A stretch of 64,000 nucleotides of DNA from Flavobacterium sp. N1736 (GTDB taxonomy: Bacteria > Bacteroidota > Bacteroidia > Flavobacteriales > Flavobacteriaceae), in contig NZ_CP109994.1 of the NCBI RefSeq assembly GCF_025947065.1, positions 3,596,001 to 3,660,000 on the forward strand, written 5' to 3'. Each line of letters begins with the position of its first letter. Within the stretch, counting starts at the first letter, position 1. The notes under the pieces were generated by a model. It did not search any database. It saw nothing but the letters and a program-made list of their open reading frames with translations, and was not told the DNA's origin. Shown piece after piece: positions 36,497 to 45,841 of this stretch. Made by a program: the position numbers and the translations under genes.

Positions 36497-37585
36497 ATGA
36501 GTATTACAAAACACAACTGGACAAAAGACGAGATAATCGCCATATATAATAAACCAATGATGGATTTGCTGTATGAAGCAGCAACAATTCACAGACAAAA
36601 ACATGATCCGAACGTAGTTCAGGTATCGACATTACTATCTATTAAAACCGGTGGCTGTCCTGAAGATTGTGGTTATTGCCCACAAGCTGCACGTTACAAC
36701 ACAGGCGTTGAAGGAAACGACTTAATGAGTGTAAGTCAGGTAAAAGCACAGGCTTTGCGTGCAAAATCAAGCGGATCTTCTCGTGTTTGTATGGGAGCTG
36801 CCTGGAGAAATGTAAAAGACGGTGAAGAATTTGATCAGGTTTTAGAGATGGTTCGTACCATTAATAAACTGGATATGGAGGTTTGCTGTACTTTGGGTAT
36901 GATTACCGAAAATCAGGCGCAGCGTTTAGCAGAAGCAGGTTTATATGCTTACAATCACAATTTAGATACTTCTGAGGAATATTATAAAGACGTAATTTCT
37001 ACACGTGGTTTCGAAGATCGTTTACAAACTATCGAAAATGTTCGTAAAACGAATGTTACGGTTTGCAGCGGTGGAATTATTGGAATGGGAGAAAGTATCG
37101 AAGACAGAGCCGGAATGCTTGTTGCGCTTTCTACTTTAAATCCTCAACCTGAATCTGTGCCAATTAATGCTTTGGTTGCTGTTGAAGGAACTCCGATGGA
37201 AGAAGAAAAACCGGTTGAAATCTGGGAAATGATTCGTATGGTGGCAACGACAAGAATTGTTATGCCGGATACTCAAGTTCGTTTATCTGCAGGAAGAACA
37301 AATATGAGCCGTGAAGGTCAGGCAATGTGCTTTTTTGCCGGTGCAAATTCTATTTTTGCCGGAGATAAATTGCTTACTACGCCAAATCCGGATGTACACG
37401 AAGACATGAAAATGTTTGAAATGTTAGGATTGATTCCGCAAAAACCATTCGTAAAAGTTTCGCAGCCAAAAACTGTTGAAGCAGAAGATTCTCAATTTGC
37501 TCCTTTGGGTGAAAAACCAAAATGGTCAAGACCGGGACATACAATTGAAAGAAACCTTGAAGCTTCGATCAAAGCAAAAATTTAA
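36497..37585 (+). CDS. bioB: Biotin synthase (radical SAM)
   Basis: The enzyme inserts sulphur into dethiobiotin to make biotin, using an SAM-cleaving 4Fe-4S cluster and a 2Fe-2S cluster. The cluster motif CPEDCGYCPQAARY (CxxxCxxC, residues about 54-61) and the following SSRVCMGAAWRN, MEVCCTLGMI, YNHNLDTS and RLSAGRTNMS are classic BioB blocks. I prefer the ATG at 36497 (MSITKHNWTKDE); the ATG at 36488 adds MYL and would leave a leader of only a few bases behind the promoter box. Length 362 is normal. Other bio genes are not in the window. Confidence 0.96.
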   Translation: MSITKHNWTKDEIIAIYNKPMMDLLYEAATIHRQKHDPNVVQVSTLLSIKTGGCPEDCGYCPQAARYNTGVEGNDLMSVSQVKAQALRAKSSGSSRVCMGAAWRNVKDGEEFDQVLEMVRTINKLDMEVCCTLGMITENQAQRLAEAGLYAYNHNLDTSEEYYKDVISTRGFEDRLQTIENVRKTNVTVCSGGIIGMGESIEDRAGMLVALSTLNPQPESVPINALVAVEGTPMEEEKPVEIWEMIRMVATTRIVMPDTQVRLSAGRTNMSREGQAMCFFAGANSIFAGDKLLTTPNPDVHEDMKMFEMLGLIPQKPFVKVSQPKTVEAEDSQFAPLGEKPKWSRPGHTIERNLEASIKAKI

Positions 37586-37620
37586 GTTTTAGAGTTAATA
37601 AATCTCAAAAAATATTTTTA

Positions 37621-37657
37621 AATTGCTTATAACAAGTGTTATAAGCAATTTTTTTAT
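37621..37657 (+). terminator. Intrinsic terminator after bioB
   Basis: AATTGCTTATAAC and GTTATAAGCAATT around a four-base loop, then a T tract. Confidence 0.82.
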
Positions 37658-37667
37658 TTAAAATGAG

Positions 37668-38534
37668 ATGAATTTAAAACAAATCGAAAGGGTAAAAAAG
37701 ATCTCAAAAGCGGATTTTATTTCCCTATACGTAAAAAATCAAATTCCCGTTGTTATTGAAGAACTGACCGAAGAATGGCCGGCTTATTCAAAATGGAAAT
37801 TATCCTATATGAAAGAAATCGCAGGCGATGCCGTTGTTCCTTTATACGATGACAGGCCCGTAAATCATGAAGATGGCTTTAATGAAGCGCATACTAAAAT
37901 GAAAATGAGCGATTACATTGATCTTTTAGAATCTAAACCCACAAACTATCGCATATTTCTTTATAATTTAATGAAGGAAGTGCCAACCTTAAAAAACGAC
38001 TTTCTATGGCCGGATATTGGGTTAAAGTTAGTCAAGCAAATGCCGATGCTGTTTTTTGGAGGTGAAAATTCAAGAGTTTTCATGCATTATGATATTGATT
38101 ATTCTAATATTCTGCATTTTCATTTTCATGGTCAAAAACAATGTATGCTTTTTGCACCCAATCAGTCGAAGTATATGTATAAAGTGCCGCATGCTTTAAT
38201 TTCCAGGGAAGATATTGATTTTGATAATCCCGATTATGAAAAATGGCCGGCTCTTAAAAATGCAGAAGGATATATCACCAACCTCAAACATGGTGAAGTT
38301 TTATATATGCCGGAAGGATATTGGCATTATATGAAATATCTGACTCCGGGATTTTCTATGAGTTTGCGCGCTTTTCCAAAAAATATTACCAACTTATCAA
38401 AAGCCGCTTATAATGTTTTTATTATGCGCTATTTTGATATTATGATGCGAAAGTTTAAAGGGCAAAAATGGATCGATTATAAAAACAAAAAAGCGGTTGA
38501 AAACACCAATGAAAACTTAGCAAAATCTGCTTAG
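37668..38534 (+). CDS. JmjC/cupin-8-like Fe(II) and 2-oxoglutarate dioxygenase-type protein
   Basis: A 288-residue soluble protein. The N-terminal part (IPVVIEELTEEWPAYSKW, 26-43) is the entry block of the cupin-8 family. The double-stranded beta-helix carries MHYDIDYSN with His140 and Asp142, and GEVLYMPEGYWHYM with His220, giving the HxD...H iron triad, so the metal site looks intact. Relatives hydroxylate proteins or RNA-linked substrates, or have no known target; no substrate can be read here. The gene follows the bioB terminator with no visible promoter of its own and converges on the giant delta-60 gene across a shared terminator. Confidence 0.8.
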   Translation: MNLKQIERVKKISKADFISLYVKNQIPVVIEELTEEWPAYSKWKLSYMKEIAGDAVVPLYDDRPVNHEDGFNEAHTKMKMSDYIDLLESKPTNYRIFLYNLMKEVPTLKNDFLWPDIGLKLVKQMPMLFFGGENSRVFMHYDIDYSNILHFHFHGQKQCMLFAPNQSKYMYKVPHALISREDIDFDNPDYEKWPALKNAEGYITNLKHGEVLYMPEGYWHYMKYLTPGFSMSLRAFPKNITNLSKAAYNVFIMRYFDIMMRKFKGQKWIDYKNKKAVENTNENLAKSA

Positions 38535-38539
38535 TAAAA

Positions 38540-38581
38540 CAAAAAGCCTTTGGAGAATTATAGATTTACAAAGGCTTTTTG
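38540..38581. terminator. Bidirectional terminator between the cupin-like and delta-60 genes
   Basis: CAAAAAGCCTTTG and CAAAGGCTTTTTG flank a 16-base loop between convergent genes. Confidence 0.82.
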
Positions 38582-38605
38582 TCTTCTTTATACTTTCTTT
38601 TTATC

Positions 38606-41600
38606 TTAAAATATAATCTTATTTGTTGCTATATATCCATTCGTTAAAATTGTTTTTACGATTAAAACCTGATTTGTTACTGGCATATTTATTTCTAATA
38701 CAGCTGTTTCGACTTTCTTTTTGTTGTAAATAGTTTTTCCGGAAATATCATAAATAATTACTTCCTGAATATTTTCTTTTACTGAATCTAATCTAATGAC
38801 TTTGTTTTTTACGGATACGAAAAAAGTCTTTTCAAGATCTTCTAAATCTCTTGTTTCTAATAATGCATTCGTATATCGCAATACAAATCGTTCTGCAAAT
38901 ATTCCTTTTGAAGTTGTGAACGAATAATCACTTGCTTTTAAATCATGTATTGTATTTGTTATTTTATCTTCTAAATAAACAGATTGATTGTTTAAATTTC
39001 CATCAACATGATCTATCGCAATCGTGAAATTTCCGGCAATTGTGGTACGATAACCTAAAGGAATTGTATCGTTGCTGCTAAATGGCAAACTCCGCCCTTG
39101 AATGACCAAATTTTTAGTATCATTTATACTATAGAAATCAACATATTGATTTGCGTTTACAGATTCTGCATCATAATTTTCATCATACAAATTCGTTGCT
39201 CCATTTATATATCCTAATAAAATCTGCTTAAAAATGCCTTCATTATTTTTAAGGTTTAACCAAATCCGATGTTTTCCTGTAAAATTTTCATTTGCTTTTA
39301 CTGGTTTAAAAAAAGCAGCATTTTGTCCCGAAATACGCATACTATTATCAAATTCGACAATTTCTGAATTTTTATTTGCCACAAAAAATGCTTGTCCGGA
39401 AGCAATAGTTCCATCAGGAATAATTTGATCATTAATTCCGGATGATAATGCTTTTGTGCCAACGCCGCCAAGTAAATTGTAAACAGCGTAATCATCAGAG
39501 ACATATTTATTATTTGCAAATGGTGTATTATGTGTCCAGAAATATAATGTTCCTGAAATATTTGCAGCATTTTTTGTCAAAAAAACATCGGCGTTGATGG
39601 CTGAAGGATAAGGATTCCCAATTAAATTGAAACCATTTCGTTTTCCAAATGCTACAGTAACTTTTCCGTTTGTTGGAATACCTTTAAATGTGGCTTCATA
39701 TTTTAAGGGATTGGTTACCGAAAAATCCTGTGGACCGCGAATAATATATCCTTTTCCGGAAACCATTATATTTGATGTACTTTCTTGTTTCCAACTGTTT
39801 GATATTGCATTATAGGAGAAAAATTTATCTGATAATGTATTGGGCGAAACATCTATTAATTTTTGATTCTGAACAGGAGACGACCAATAGGTGTAATCAA
39901 ATTTTAATATTGGCGACGATTTTCTTTTGACCTTAACGGTTCCTGTATTTACAATTTCATCGTCTTGTTGATATAAACTCGCCCCATCTTCTAAAATCAA
40001 AGTTCCTGAACCGGAATAATCGAATTCAATTTTTAACGTATTTCCACTTAAAAGTGTCACCGTTTTTCCTTCATCAATATGACAGCTGCAAATATCTGAA
40101 GTCGTTAAGTTTGAGTAATTATCCTGAAAATAAACCTCTTTTCCTCCTGACGGAAAACCATTAGACCAAGAAATACCATTCCAAATTGTTGCATCTAAAC
40201 AAAGTTTTAGGCGCGCAATTCTGTGTTTGGATATTCCTGAAACTGAATTAAAGTCGCCGCCTGTCATTAATTTAAAATCTGCAGTAAAAGCTATCGTGAA
40301 AAGCTTGTTGTTTAAAGGAGCATCAAAAGAAGTATCATAATCTCCTGTTTTTAGCAATCGAATTAAGCGTAAAGAAGTGAAATTTTTATACGTTCCTGAA
40401 AAGGTTCCGCCAACTAAAATACGATCGTCCGGCTGGACTAAAATACTTCGAACATCACCTTTGTTAAAACCTGTGCCGGAATCAAAAGCAGTATCTAAAC
40501 TTCCGTTAGTATTTAACCGAACGATTCGTTTTTGTGAAGTTCCATTATAAACTAAAAAATTACCTCCTGCTATAATTTTTCCGTCAGATTGTAATGCTAT
40601 GGCATAAATATATTTATCGAAACCTGTTCCTATATTAAAACCTGAATCTATACTTCCGTCGGTATTCAACCGAACCAATCTTGCAATCGGATTTCCGTTA
40701 AAACTATTAAATCTGCCGCCAACTAAAATTTTTCCGTCAGGCTGAATCAAAACGGTTTCGATAATACCATCTGCTCCGCGTCCAATATTAAAACTCGCAT
40801 CGCGGGTTCCGTCAGGAAATAATCTCACAATTCGAAGTTGTGAATTAGCAGCGCCATTATAATTCGTAAAATTTCCTGCTGCAATTATTTTACCGTCTGC
40901 TTGAATTGCCATCGCGTAAACCTGACTATTAAAACCGGAACCTATATTAAATGAAGCATCAACTGCTCCGTCAGCTAAAATCCTGATGATGCGATTGCAA
41001 TTTGTTTCATTGTATTTTGTGAAATTTCCCCCGAGAATAATTTTTCCGTCAGTTTGTAAAAGGGCACTTTTAATTAAATTATTAGCGCCTGAATTTGCCG
41101 GATTAAAACTGTCATCATAAGTTCCATCTTCTAAAAGCCGAACAATTCGTGAAGCGGGCTCGTTATTAAATTTTTTAAAACTGCCAAATACCATTGTTTT
41201 TTTGTTTGCCAATGGAAGTACTTTAAGAACGGAGTTATCGAAACCAATTCCTGCCGATAAATAACTTGTATCGTATTCTCCTTCGGGATTAATCTTTGCT
41301 AACCTACCTTGATTTAAACCATCAAAAGCCGAAAATGATCCTCCAATGTACCAAGATCCTTCTGTATCTTTTTCTAATGCTAAAACAGATGCAGATGCTG
41401 GTCCTGAACCAAAATCTAAATCAGTTTTTATAGTTCCGTTTGAATTTAAAAAACATATTCGATTGACCTCAATTCCATTATAAAAACCGGTGAAAGATCC
41501 GGCCACCATAATATTTCCTGCAAGATCTGTTTTTATAACCTGAACTGCATCTCCACTAAATCCTGATCCGGATAAAAAAGCGGTATCTAAAGTTCCATCT

Positions 41601-42454
41601 TCATTAATTCGGATAATTCTGTTCGCCGGAATTTCATTATAACTTGTAAACTTTCCTCCCAGCAAAATCTTACCGTTTGACTGGACTAACATCGCATTTA
41701 CATCATCGTTAAATCCTGTTCCAATGTTAAAGCTTGTATCAATGTTTCCGTCTGGATGCAAGCGAATTATTTTATGAGAATCAACGCCATTAAATTTGAT
41801 AAAATTTCCAGCCAATACTATTTTTCCGTTAGGTAAAACCTCAACATTTGTAATATTTGAAGGTGATCCAATTCCTGTATTAAAAGTGGTATCAAGTGCT
41901 CCATTTGGCAAAATGCGTGCAATCCTGTTTACTGTAACGCCATTGTATTTTGTAAAACTGCCAACAATTATAATTTTCCCATCAACCTGTTCGCAAACAT
42001 CATAAATAATTCCGGTTGTTGCTCCAATACTGGTATTAAATGCCGCATTATATGAACCATCGGGATTTAGTCTGATAAGTCTGCCAACCGTATTTCCGTT
42101 ATAGGATGTAAAACTTCCTCCAACAATTATTTTTCCATCGGCTTGAATGTGCGAAGTATAAACTTTGCCATTAAACCCGGTTCCTGTATGAAAGTTTGCA
42201 TCAATTACGCCTTCTGGATTTAATCGGGTAAAATAAGGAGAAGCTATTCCGTTAAGATTTAAATAGTCGCCGCCAACAATCAGATTTTGATCTGATTCAA
42301 TCGATAAAGTTCGAACTATATTGTCAAAGCCGTCTCCAAATAATCCGTCGTCGAGTGTATTGAATGTTGTATCAACTTTGCCTTGTTGTGCTGAAAGTTC
42401 GGCACTTATAAAGAGTAAGATCAGAACTATTGAAAAGAGTATTTTTTTTATCAA
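38606..42454 (-). CDS. Giant secreted delta-60 repeat protein with shared C-terminal module and T9SS signal
   Basis: A 1282-residue protein with a signal peptide (LILLFISAELSAQ). Residues 25-750 hold 14 units of about 52 residues ending in GGxFxxYNG, the delta-60 (DUF5122) beta-propeller repeat; examples are LQSDGKIIAGGNFLVYNG and IQADGKIIVGGSFTSYNG. Fourteen units would fit two seven-bladed propellers (inference). From about 750 on, WNGISWSNGFPSGGKEVYF begins the C-terminal module shared with four neighbours, with GKGYIIRGPQDF, GNPYPSAINADVFL, LYFWTHNTPFANN and VLRYTN, ending in a sorting-signal-like VIIYDISGKTIYNKKK block. It should be exported through T9SS and stay on the surface. Role unknown; binding or adhesion is likely. 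Confidence 0.88.
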   Translation of the reverse strand: MIKKILFSIVLILLFISAELSAQQGKVDTTFNTLDDGLFGDGFDNIVRTLSIESDQNLIVGGDYLNLNGIASPYFTRLNPEGVIDANFHTGTGFNGKVYTSHIQADGKIIVGGSFTSYNGNTVGRLIRLNPDGSYNAAFNTSIGATTGIIYDVCEQVDGKIIIVGSFTKYNGVTVNRIARILPNGALDTTFNTGIGSPSNITNVEVLPNGKIVLAGNFIKFNGVDSHKIIRLHPDGNIDTSFNIGTGFNDDVNAMLVQSNGKILLGGKFTSYNEIPANRIIRINEDGTLDTAFLSGSGFSGDAVQVIKTDLAGNIMVAGSFTGFYNGIEVNRICFLNSNGTIKTDLDFGSGPASASVLALEKDTEGSWYIGGSFSAFDGLNQGRLAKINPEGEYDTSYLSAGIGFDNSVLKVLPLANKKTMVFGSFKKFNNEPASRIVRLLEDGTYDDSFNPANSGANNLIKSALLQTDGKIILGGNFTKYNETNCNRIIRILADGAVDASFNIGSGFNSQVYAMAIQADGKIIAAGNFTNYNGAANSQLRIVRLFPDGTRDASFNIGRGADGIIETVLIQPDGKILVGGRFNSFNGNPIARLVRLNTDGSIDSGFNIGTGFDKYIYAIALQSDGKIIAGGNFLVYNGTSQKRIVRLNTNGSLDTAFDSGTGFNKGDVRSILVQPDDRILVGGTFSGTYKNFTSLRLIRLLKTGDYDTSFDAPLNNKLFTIAFTADFKLMTGGDFNSVSGISKHRIARLKLCLDATIWNGISWSNGFPSGGKEVYFQDNYSNLTTSDICSCHIDEGKTVTLLSGNTLKIEFDYSGSGTLILEDGASLYQQDDEIVNTGTVKVKRKSSPILKFDYTYWSSPVQNQKLIDVSPNTLSDKFFSYNAISNSWKQESTSNIMVSGKGYIIRGPQDFSVTNPLKYEATFKGIPTNGKVTVAFGKRNGFNLIGNPYPSAINADVFLTKNAANISGTLYFWTHNTPFANNKYVSDDYAVYNLLGGVGTKALSSGINDQIIPDGTIASGQAFFVANKNSEIVEFDNSMRISGQNAAFFKPVKANENFTGKHRIWLNLKNNEGIFKQILLGYINGATNLYDENYDAESVNANQYVDFYSINDTKNLVIQGRSLPFSSNDTIPLGYRTTIAGNFTIAIDHVDGNLNNQSVYLEDKITNTIHDLKASDYSFTTSKGIFAERFVLRYTNALLETRDLEDLEKTFFVSVKNKVIRLDSVKENIQEVIIYDISGKTIYNKKKVETAVLEINMPVTNQVLIVKTILTNGYIATNKIIF

Positions 42455-42576
42455 AATGGGAATAAATCTAGTTGTGATTGTTTTGTAAGAATCGGACTAA
42501 ATTTATAATTCGTTTTAGAATCCTGCAATACCCACTTACCGTGATTTTTTGATTATTTTTCAGGGTGATTTAAAAC

Positions 42577-42605
42577 AAAAAAGACGCACTATTTGTGCGT
42601 CTTTT
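42577..42605 (-). terminator. Terminator after the 42628 gene
   Basis: AAAAGACGCAC and GTGCGTCTTTT with a five-base loop and T tract on the minus strand. Confidence 0.82.
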
Positions 42606-42627
42606 AAAAGTAATTTTATGTTTTCTA

Positions 42628-44246
42628 CTAATTAAAAATAATCTTTTTAGTAGTTGTAAAGTCATTATCAAGAGTCACTTTTACTAAGAGTACCTGATTT
42701 GATGACTGCAGGTTTTGGATTTGAAGTTCGCTTGTTCCCACTTTCTTTTTGCTGTAAATCAGTTTTCCTGTTACATCAAAAATCGTTACTTCCTTAATAT
42801 TTTCTTTTGAAGAAGTTACTTTGACTGTTTTGTCTTTTACCGAAACCAGAAGACCATTTTCTACATTTTCAAAATCTCCTGTTCCAAGTGTTTTGTTGGT
42901 ATAACGCAATACAAGACGATCGGCAAAAGTTCCCGCTTCGGTTGTAAAGGTGTACTTACCTGTTTTTAGATTATAAATGGTGTTGGTTTTTTTGTCTTCT
43001 ATATAAATGTTCTGACTCGTTAAATCACCGTCTGCTTCATCAATCGAAATGGTGAAATCTCCAGCAATGGTAGTGCGGTATCCAAGAGGAACCAAATCAG
43101 TATCTTCAAAAGGCAATGCACGCGCCTGAATTACGTAGTTATTGCCATTGGCAACGCTATAGAAATCAAGGTATGGATTGGCATCAAAACTTACCCCGTC
43201 GTATCTTTTCTCGTATTCGTTGGTTGCGCCTGCCACATACCCTACCAGCATTTGCTTGAAAGCACCTCCTGCATTGGTCATGTTTAACCACACGCGGTGT
43301 TTTTCATCGCTTTGTGCTGATTTAAAAAACTGGCTGTTATTGGCTGCCCCAAGTCTCATACCGTTGTTAAAGGTAACGGTTCCGGCAGTTGTTGCACTTA
43401 TAAAAAAGGATTGTCCCGCACCTACGTTTCCTGATGGTTTGGCGTTGTTGTTTCCCGGAATGCTTCCGCTAAGGGCAGATTCACTTGTAGCCACACCTCC
43501 GGTTAAATTATAACTCGCATAATCGGTTGAGCTGTATTGATAAGCTCCTGATAAAACCACAGGTGTATTATGGGTCCAGAAATAAAGCGTTCCGTCTAAA
43601 AACAGGTTGTCATCTAAAAATTTCTTGGCATTCAAAGCTGACGGATATGGATTTCCTACCAAATAGTATTTGCCTGCCGTCATGGTCTCTCCTGTTATGA
43701 TACCGTTGTTTGGCACACCAATAAAGGGAGCCGTATAATCTGCTTTTACTGTTGTTGAATAGGTTTGCGGACCACGAATGATATATCCTTTTCCAACCAC
43801 CATATTGTTGTTTCTGTTGGTTGATACCCAGTTATCGCCATTAAAGCCAAAATATTTATCTGACAAGGTTAATGGGGAAACATCAATAAGTTTTTGTGGG
43901 CTTACCGGTGTTGACCAGTAGGTGAAATCGGCGCGGCGTATCTGCGCAGTGATACGGTTATAGGTTATCTTTCCTGAATTGACACCGTTGTTGTTTACCT
44001 GAACCAGACTTGAGTGGTTGTCAAATGTTAATGATGCCGTTGGTGTAACGGTAAGTCCGTTTACGATATTTAACGTACGGTTTGAAGGTACTGTTATGGC
44101 TATTCCCGGATTAATGGTAAGTGAACAGGCATTTAAATCTGCCGATACGGTAAAAGGCCCCGCAATAATAGCTGCCTTTGTGGTATCAGGTATACCATTT
44201 GACCAAACTGAACCATTCCAGGTTGTTGAGGATTGGTCGGTGATGA
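42628..44246 (-). repeat. Near-identical 1.6-kb inverted repeat, copy 1
   Basis: Encodes the C-terminal module of the 42628 gene. On the opposite strand 62343-63961 carries almost the same bases; differences are scattered and mostly synonymous. Similarity starts near ATCACCGACCAATC and stops at the TAG stop codon. Confidence 0.88.
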
Positions 44247-45708
44247 CAACGTTTGCCGAAGATGGCGATTTACAGCCTGCACTATTTGTTACTCTAAATG
44301 TATATGTTCCTACAGCTAATCCGGTAACGGTATAACTTGTTCCTGAACCTGTAGTTGTAATTAAACCGGGACTTCTTTCTAGTGTCCATGCTCCTGAAGG
44401 AAGATCCGTTAAGGTTACGCTTCCTAAAGTACTACAAGTTACTGGAGTTGGAGTTCCAACAGTTGGAGGTGTTAATAAAACAGTTGTAGTTGCAATATTA
44501 TCATTGTTTGTTTGTCCCGAAATATCTTCCACTATATTTAATGAAGGATCTTTTCCGGTAACTTTTGCTGAATTAACAACTCGTCCGGCAGCTACATCTG
44601 CAGCTGTAATTGTATAAGTTCCGGTTAATGTTGCTTTGTCTCCGGGTGCTAAATAAGCAATCGGGTTTCCGGTAATAGTTGGTACTAACGGATCTGTAAC
44701 CTGAATATCAGTTATTGGCACGTCTCTGGTGTTGGTAACTTCAAAAGTATAATTGATTTTATCGCCTAATTTTCCACAAGATGCCATTGAAGCTTTTTTA
44801 ACAAGACTTAGTTCTGCAATTTTTAATGAGTTAGCATTAAAAGCAATAAAAGCACAATCTGAACTACCCGAAAAAGTAACTACAAAACGATCTACTTGGG
44901 CAGCATTACTGGCGTTAATGCCAAATGCGCTTGCTTCAATTCCTAACATTCGAATATCTCTGGTTGATGCAGGTGTAAAACCGACAGTACCATTATCTGC
45001 TCTAAATAAATCAAGGCTATAAGTACCTATTGCTGCAACAGCGTCAAATTTTATTGATAAAATACTTCCTACCGTGTTTCCCGACGCATCTACAAATTTG
45101 AAAGTGTCGTATTGGTTTCCCGGATCTGCCACCTGAGTTACAATTATGTCTGGAATATTATCATTTAAACCCGCAATATTTATGTTATTGGTTCCAATTT
45201 TAAATTCGGCTACACCTGCTTTTATATTTGCTATACCTGTTCCAATACTCAAACCATTGGTTCCATCAGTAAGTCTGGAAGCAAGCTCAGCGCCTGTAGA
45301 AGTTGTTCCTGTTAACGGAGGACGTAAAGATGCTGTAGAAGCTGATTCGTCTATCATTGAACCCTGCAAGTAATACATGCTTGTATCTAATCCTAAGGTT
45401 TGAATTTTTAATGCTCTAAATTTTTGAGCGTTAAAAGTTACTCCATGAGTAGTTAGCGCATTATCATTAACACCGGTAGAATAAGTTGCTCCATTCCATG
45501 AAAATGCTAATAAATTGTTTTCTCTGTCAGGTCGGTTTCCAACACCAGTTACGGCATTTGATGTCCAATATCCATTCCAGTCTGTGTGGATTCTTGTAAT
45601 TGGAATAATGGTACTTTGGCTGAACATTTTAAAAGAAATCAGGAAAAAAAGTATTCCTAAATTTTTTAAAAATAAAGAACGGGTGGTTAAACGTATTTTT
45701 TGGGACAT
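42628..45708 (-). CDS. Large secreted protein with DUF11-like domain and shared C-terminal T9SS module
   Basis: A 1026-residue protein. The N-terminus has a signal-like segment after a charged start (LKNLGILFFLISFKMFSQ). The first part (30-290) is a beta-rich domain without a clear family. Residues about 300-400 resemble a DUF11 Ig-like repeat (GDKINYTFEVTNTRDVPITD, LAPGDKATLTGTYTIT). Residues about 415-485 form a SprB-like repeat (TLGSVTLTDLPSGAWTL). From 487 to the end is the shared module, beginning SSTTWNGSVWSNG and ending VTLDNDFTTTKKIIFN. This module differs from that of the 56603 gene by only about five residues, so DNA copies are nearly identical and inverted. Expected to be surface-exported; function likely adhesion. 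Confidence 0.88.
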   Translation of the reverse strand: MSQKIRLTTRSLFLKNLGILFFLISFKMFSQSTIIPITRIHTDWNGYWTSNAVTGVGNRPDRENNLLAFSWNGATYSTGVNDNALTTHGVTFNAQKFRALKIQTLGLDTSMYYLQGSMIDESASTASLRPPLTGTTSTGAELASRLTDGTNGLSIGTGIANIKAGVAEFKIGTNNINIAGLNDNIPDIIVTQVADPGNQYDTFKFVDASGNTVGSILSIKFDAVAAIGTYSLDLFRADNGTVGFTPASTRDIRMLGIEASAFGINASNAAQVDRFVVTFSGSSDCAFIAFNANSLKIAELSLVKKASMASCGKLGDKINYTFEVTNTRDVPITDIQVTDPLVPTITGNPIAYLAPGDKATLTGTYTITAADVAAGRVVNSAKVTGKDPSLNIVEDISGQTNNDNIATTTVLLTPPTVGTPTPVTCSTLGSVTLTDLPSGAWTLERSPGLITTTGSGTSYTVTGLAVGTYTFRVTNSAGCKSPSSANVVITDQSSTTWNGSVWSNGIPDTTKAAIIAGPFTVSADLNACSLTINPGIAITVPSNRTLNIVNGLTVTPTASLTFDNHSSLVQVNNNGVNSGKITYNRITAQIRRADFTYWSTPVSPQKLIDVSPLTLSDKYFGFNGDNWVSTNRNNNMVVGKGYIIRGPQTYSTTVKADYTAPFIGVPNNGIITGETMTAGKYYLVGNPYPSALNAKKFLDDNLFLDGTLYFWTHNTPVVLSGAYQYSSTDYASYNLTGGVATSESALSGSIPGNNNAKPSGNVGAGQSFFISATTAGTVTFNNGMRLGAANNSQFFKSAQSDEKHRVWLNMTNAGGAFKQMLVGYVAGATNEYEKRYDGVSFDANPYLDFYSVANGNNYVIQARALPFEDTDLVPLGYRTTIAGDFTISIDEADGDLTSQNIYIEDKKTNTIYNLKTGKYTFTTEAGTFADRLVLRYTNKTLGTGDFENVENGLLVSVKDKTVKVTSSKENIKEVTIFDVTGKLIYSKKKVGTSELQIQNLQSSNQVLLVKVTLDNDFTTTKKIIFN

Positions 45709-45792
45709 ACAATTGTGGTTTGTTACAGGTTGGCAGGCTATTGGTTTAATTAGTACTGTTTTTAAATATTTTATTACATTGGTTATTATCCG

Positions 45793-45823
45793 AAAAAATC
45801 CGGCAACTTTCGCTGTCGGATTT
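45793..45823 (-). terminator. Terminator after the 45842 gene
   Basis: AAATCCGGCA and TGTCGGATTT pair around ACTTTCGC, with a T tract on the minus strand (AAAAAA at the left end). Confidence 0.72.
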
Positions 45824-45841
45824 AATACTAAATTTTATACA

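Noticed and set aside
43178..43513. 111-codon plus-strand open frame that also occurs at 63076-63411 on the other strand
   Set aside because: It is antisense to the duplicated C-terminal module, so its duplication follows from the DNA repeat and is not evidence of a gene.
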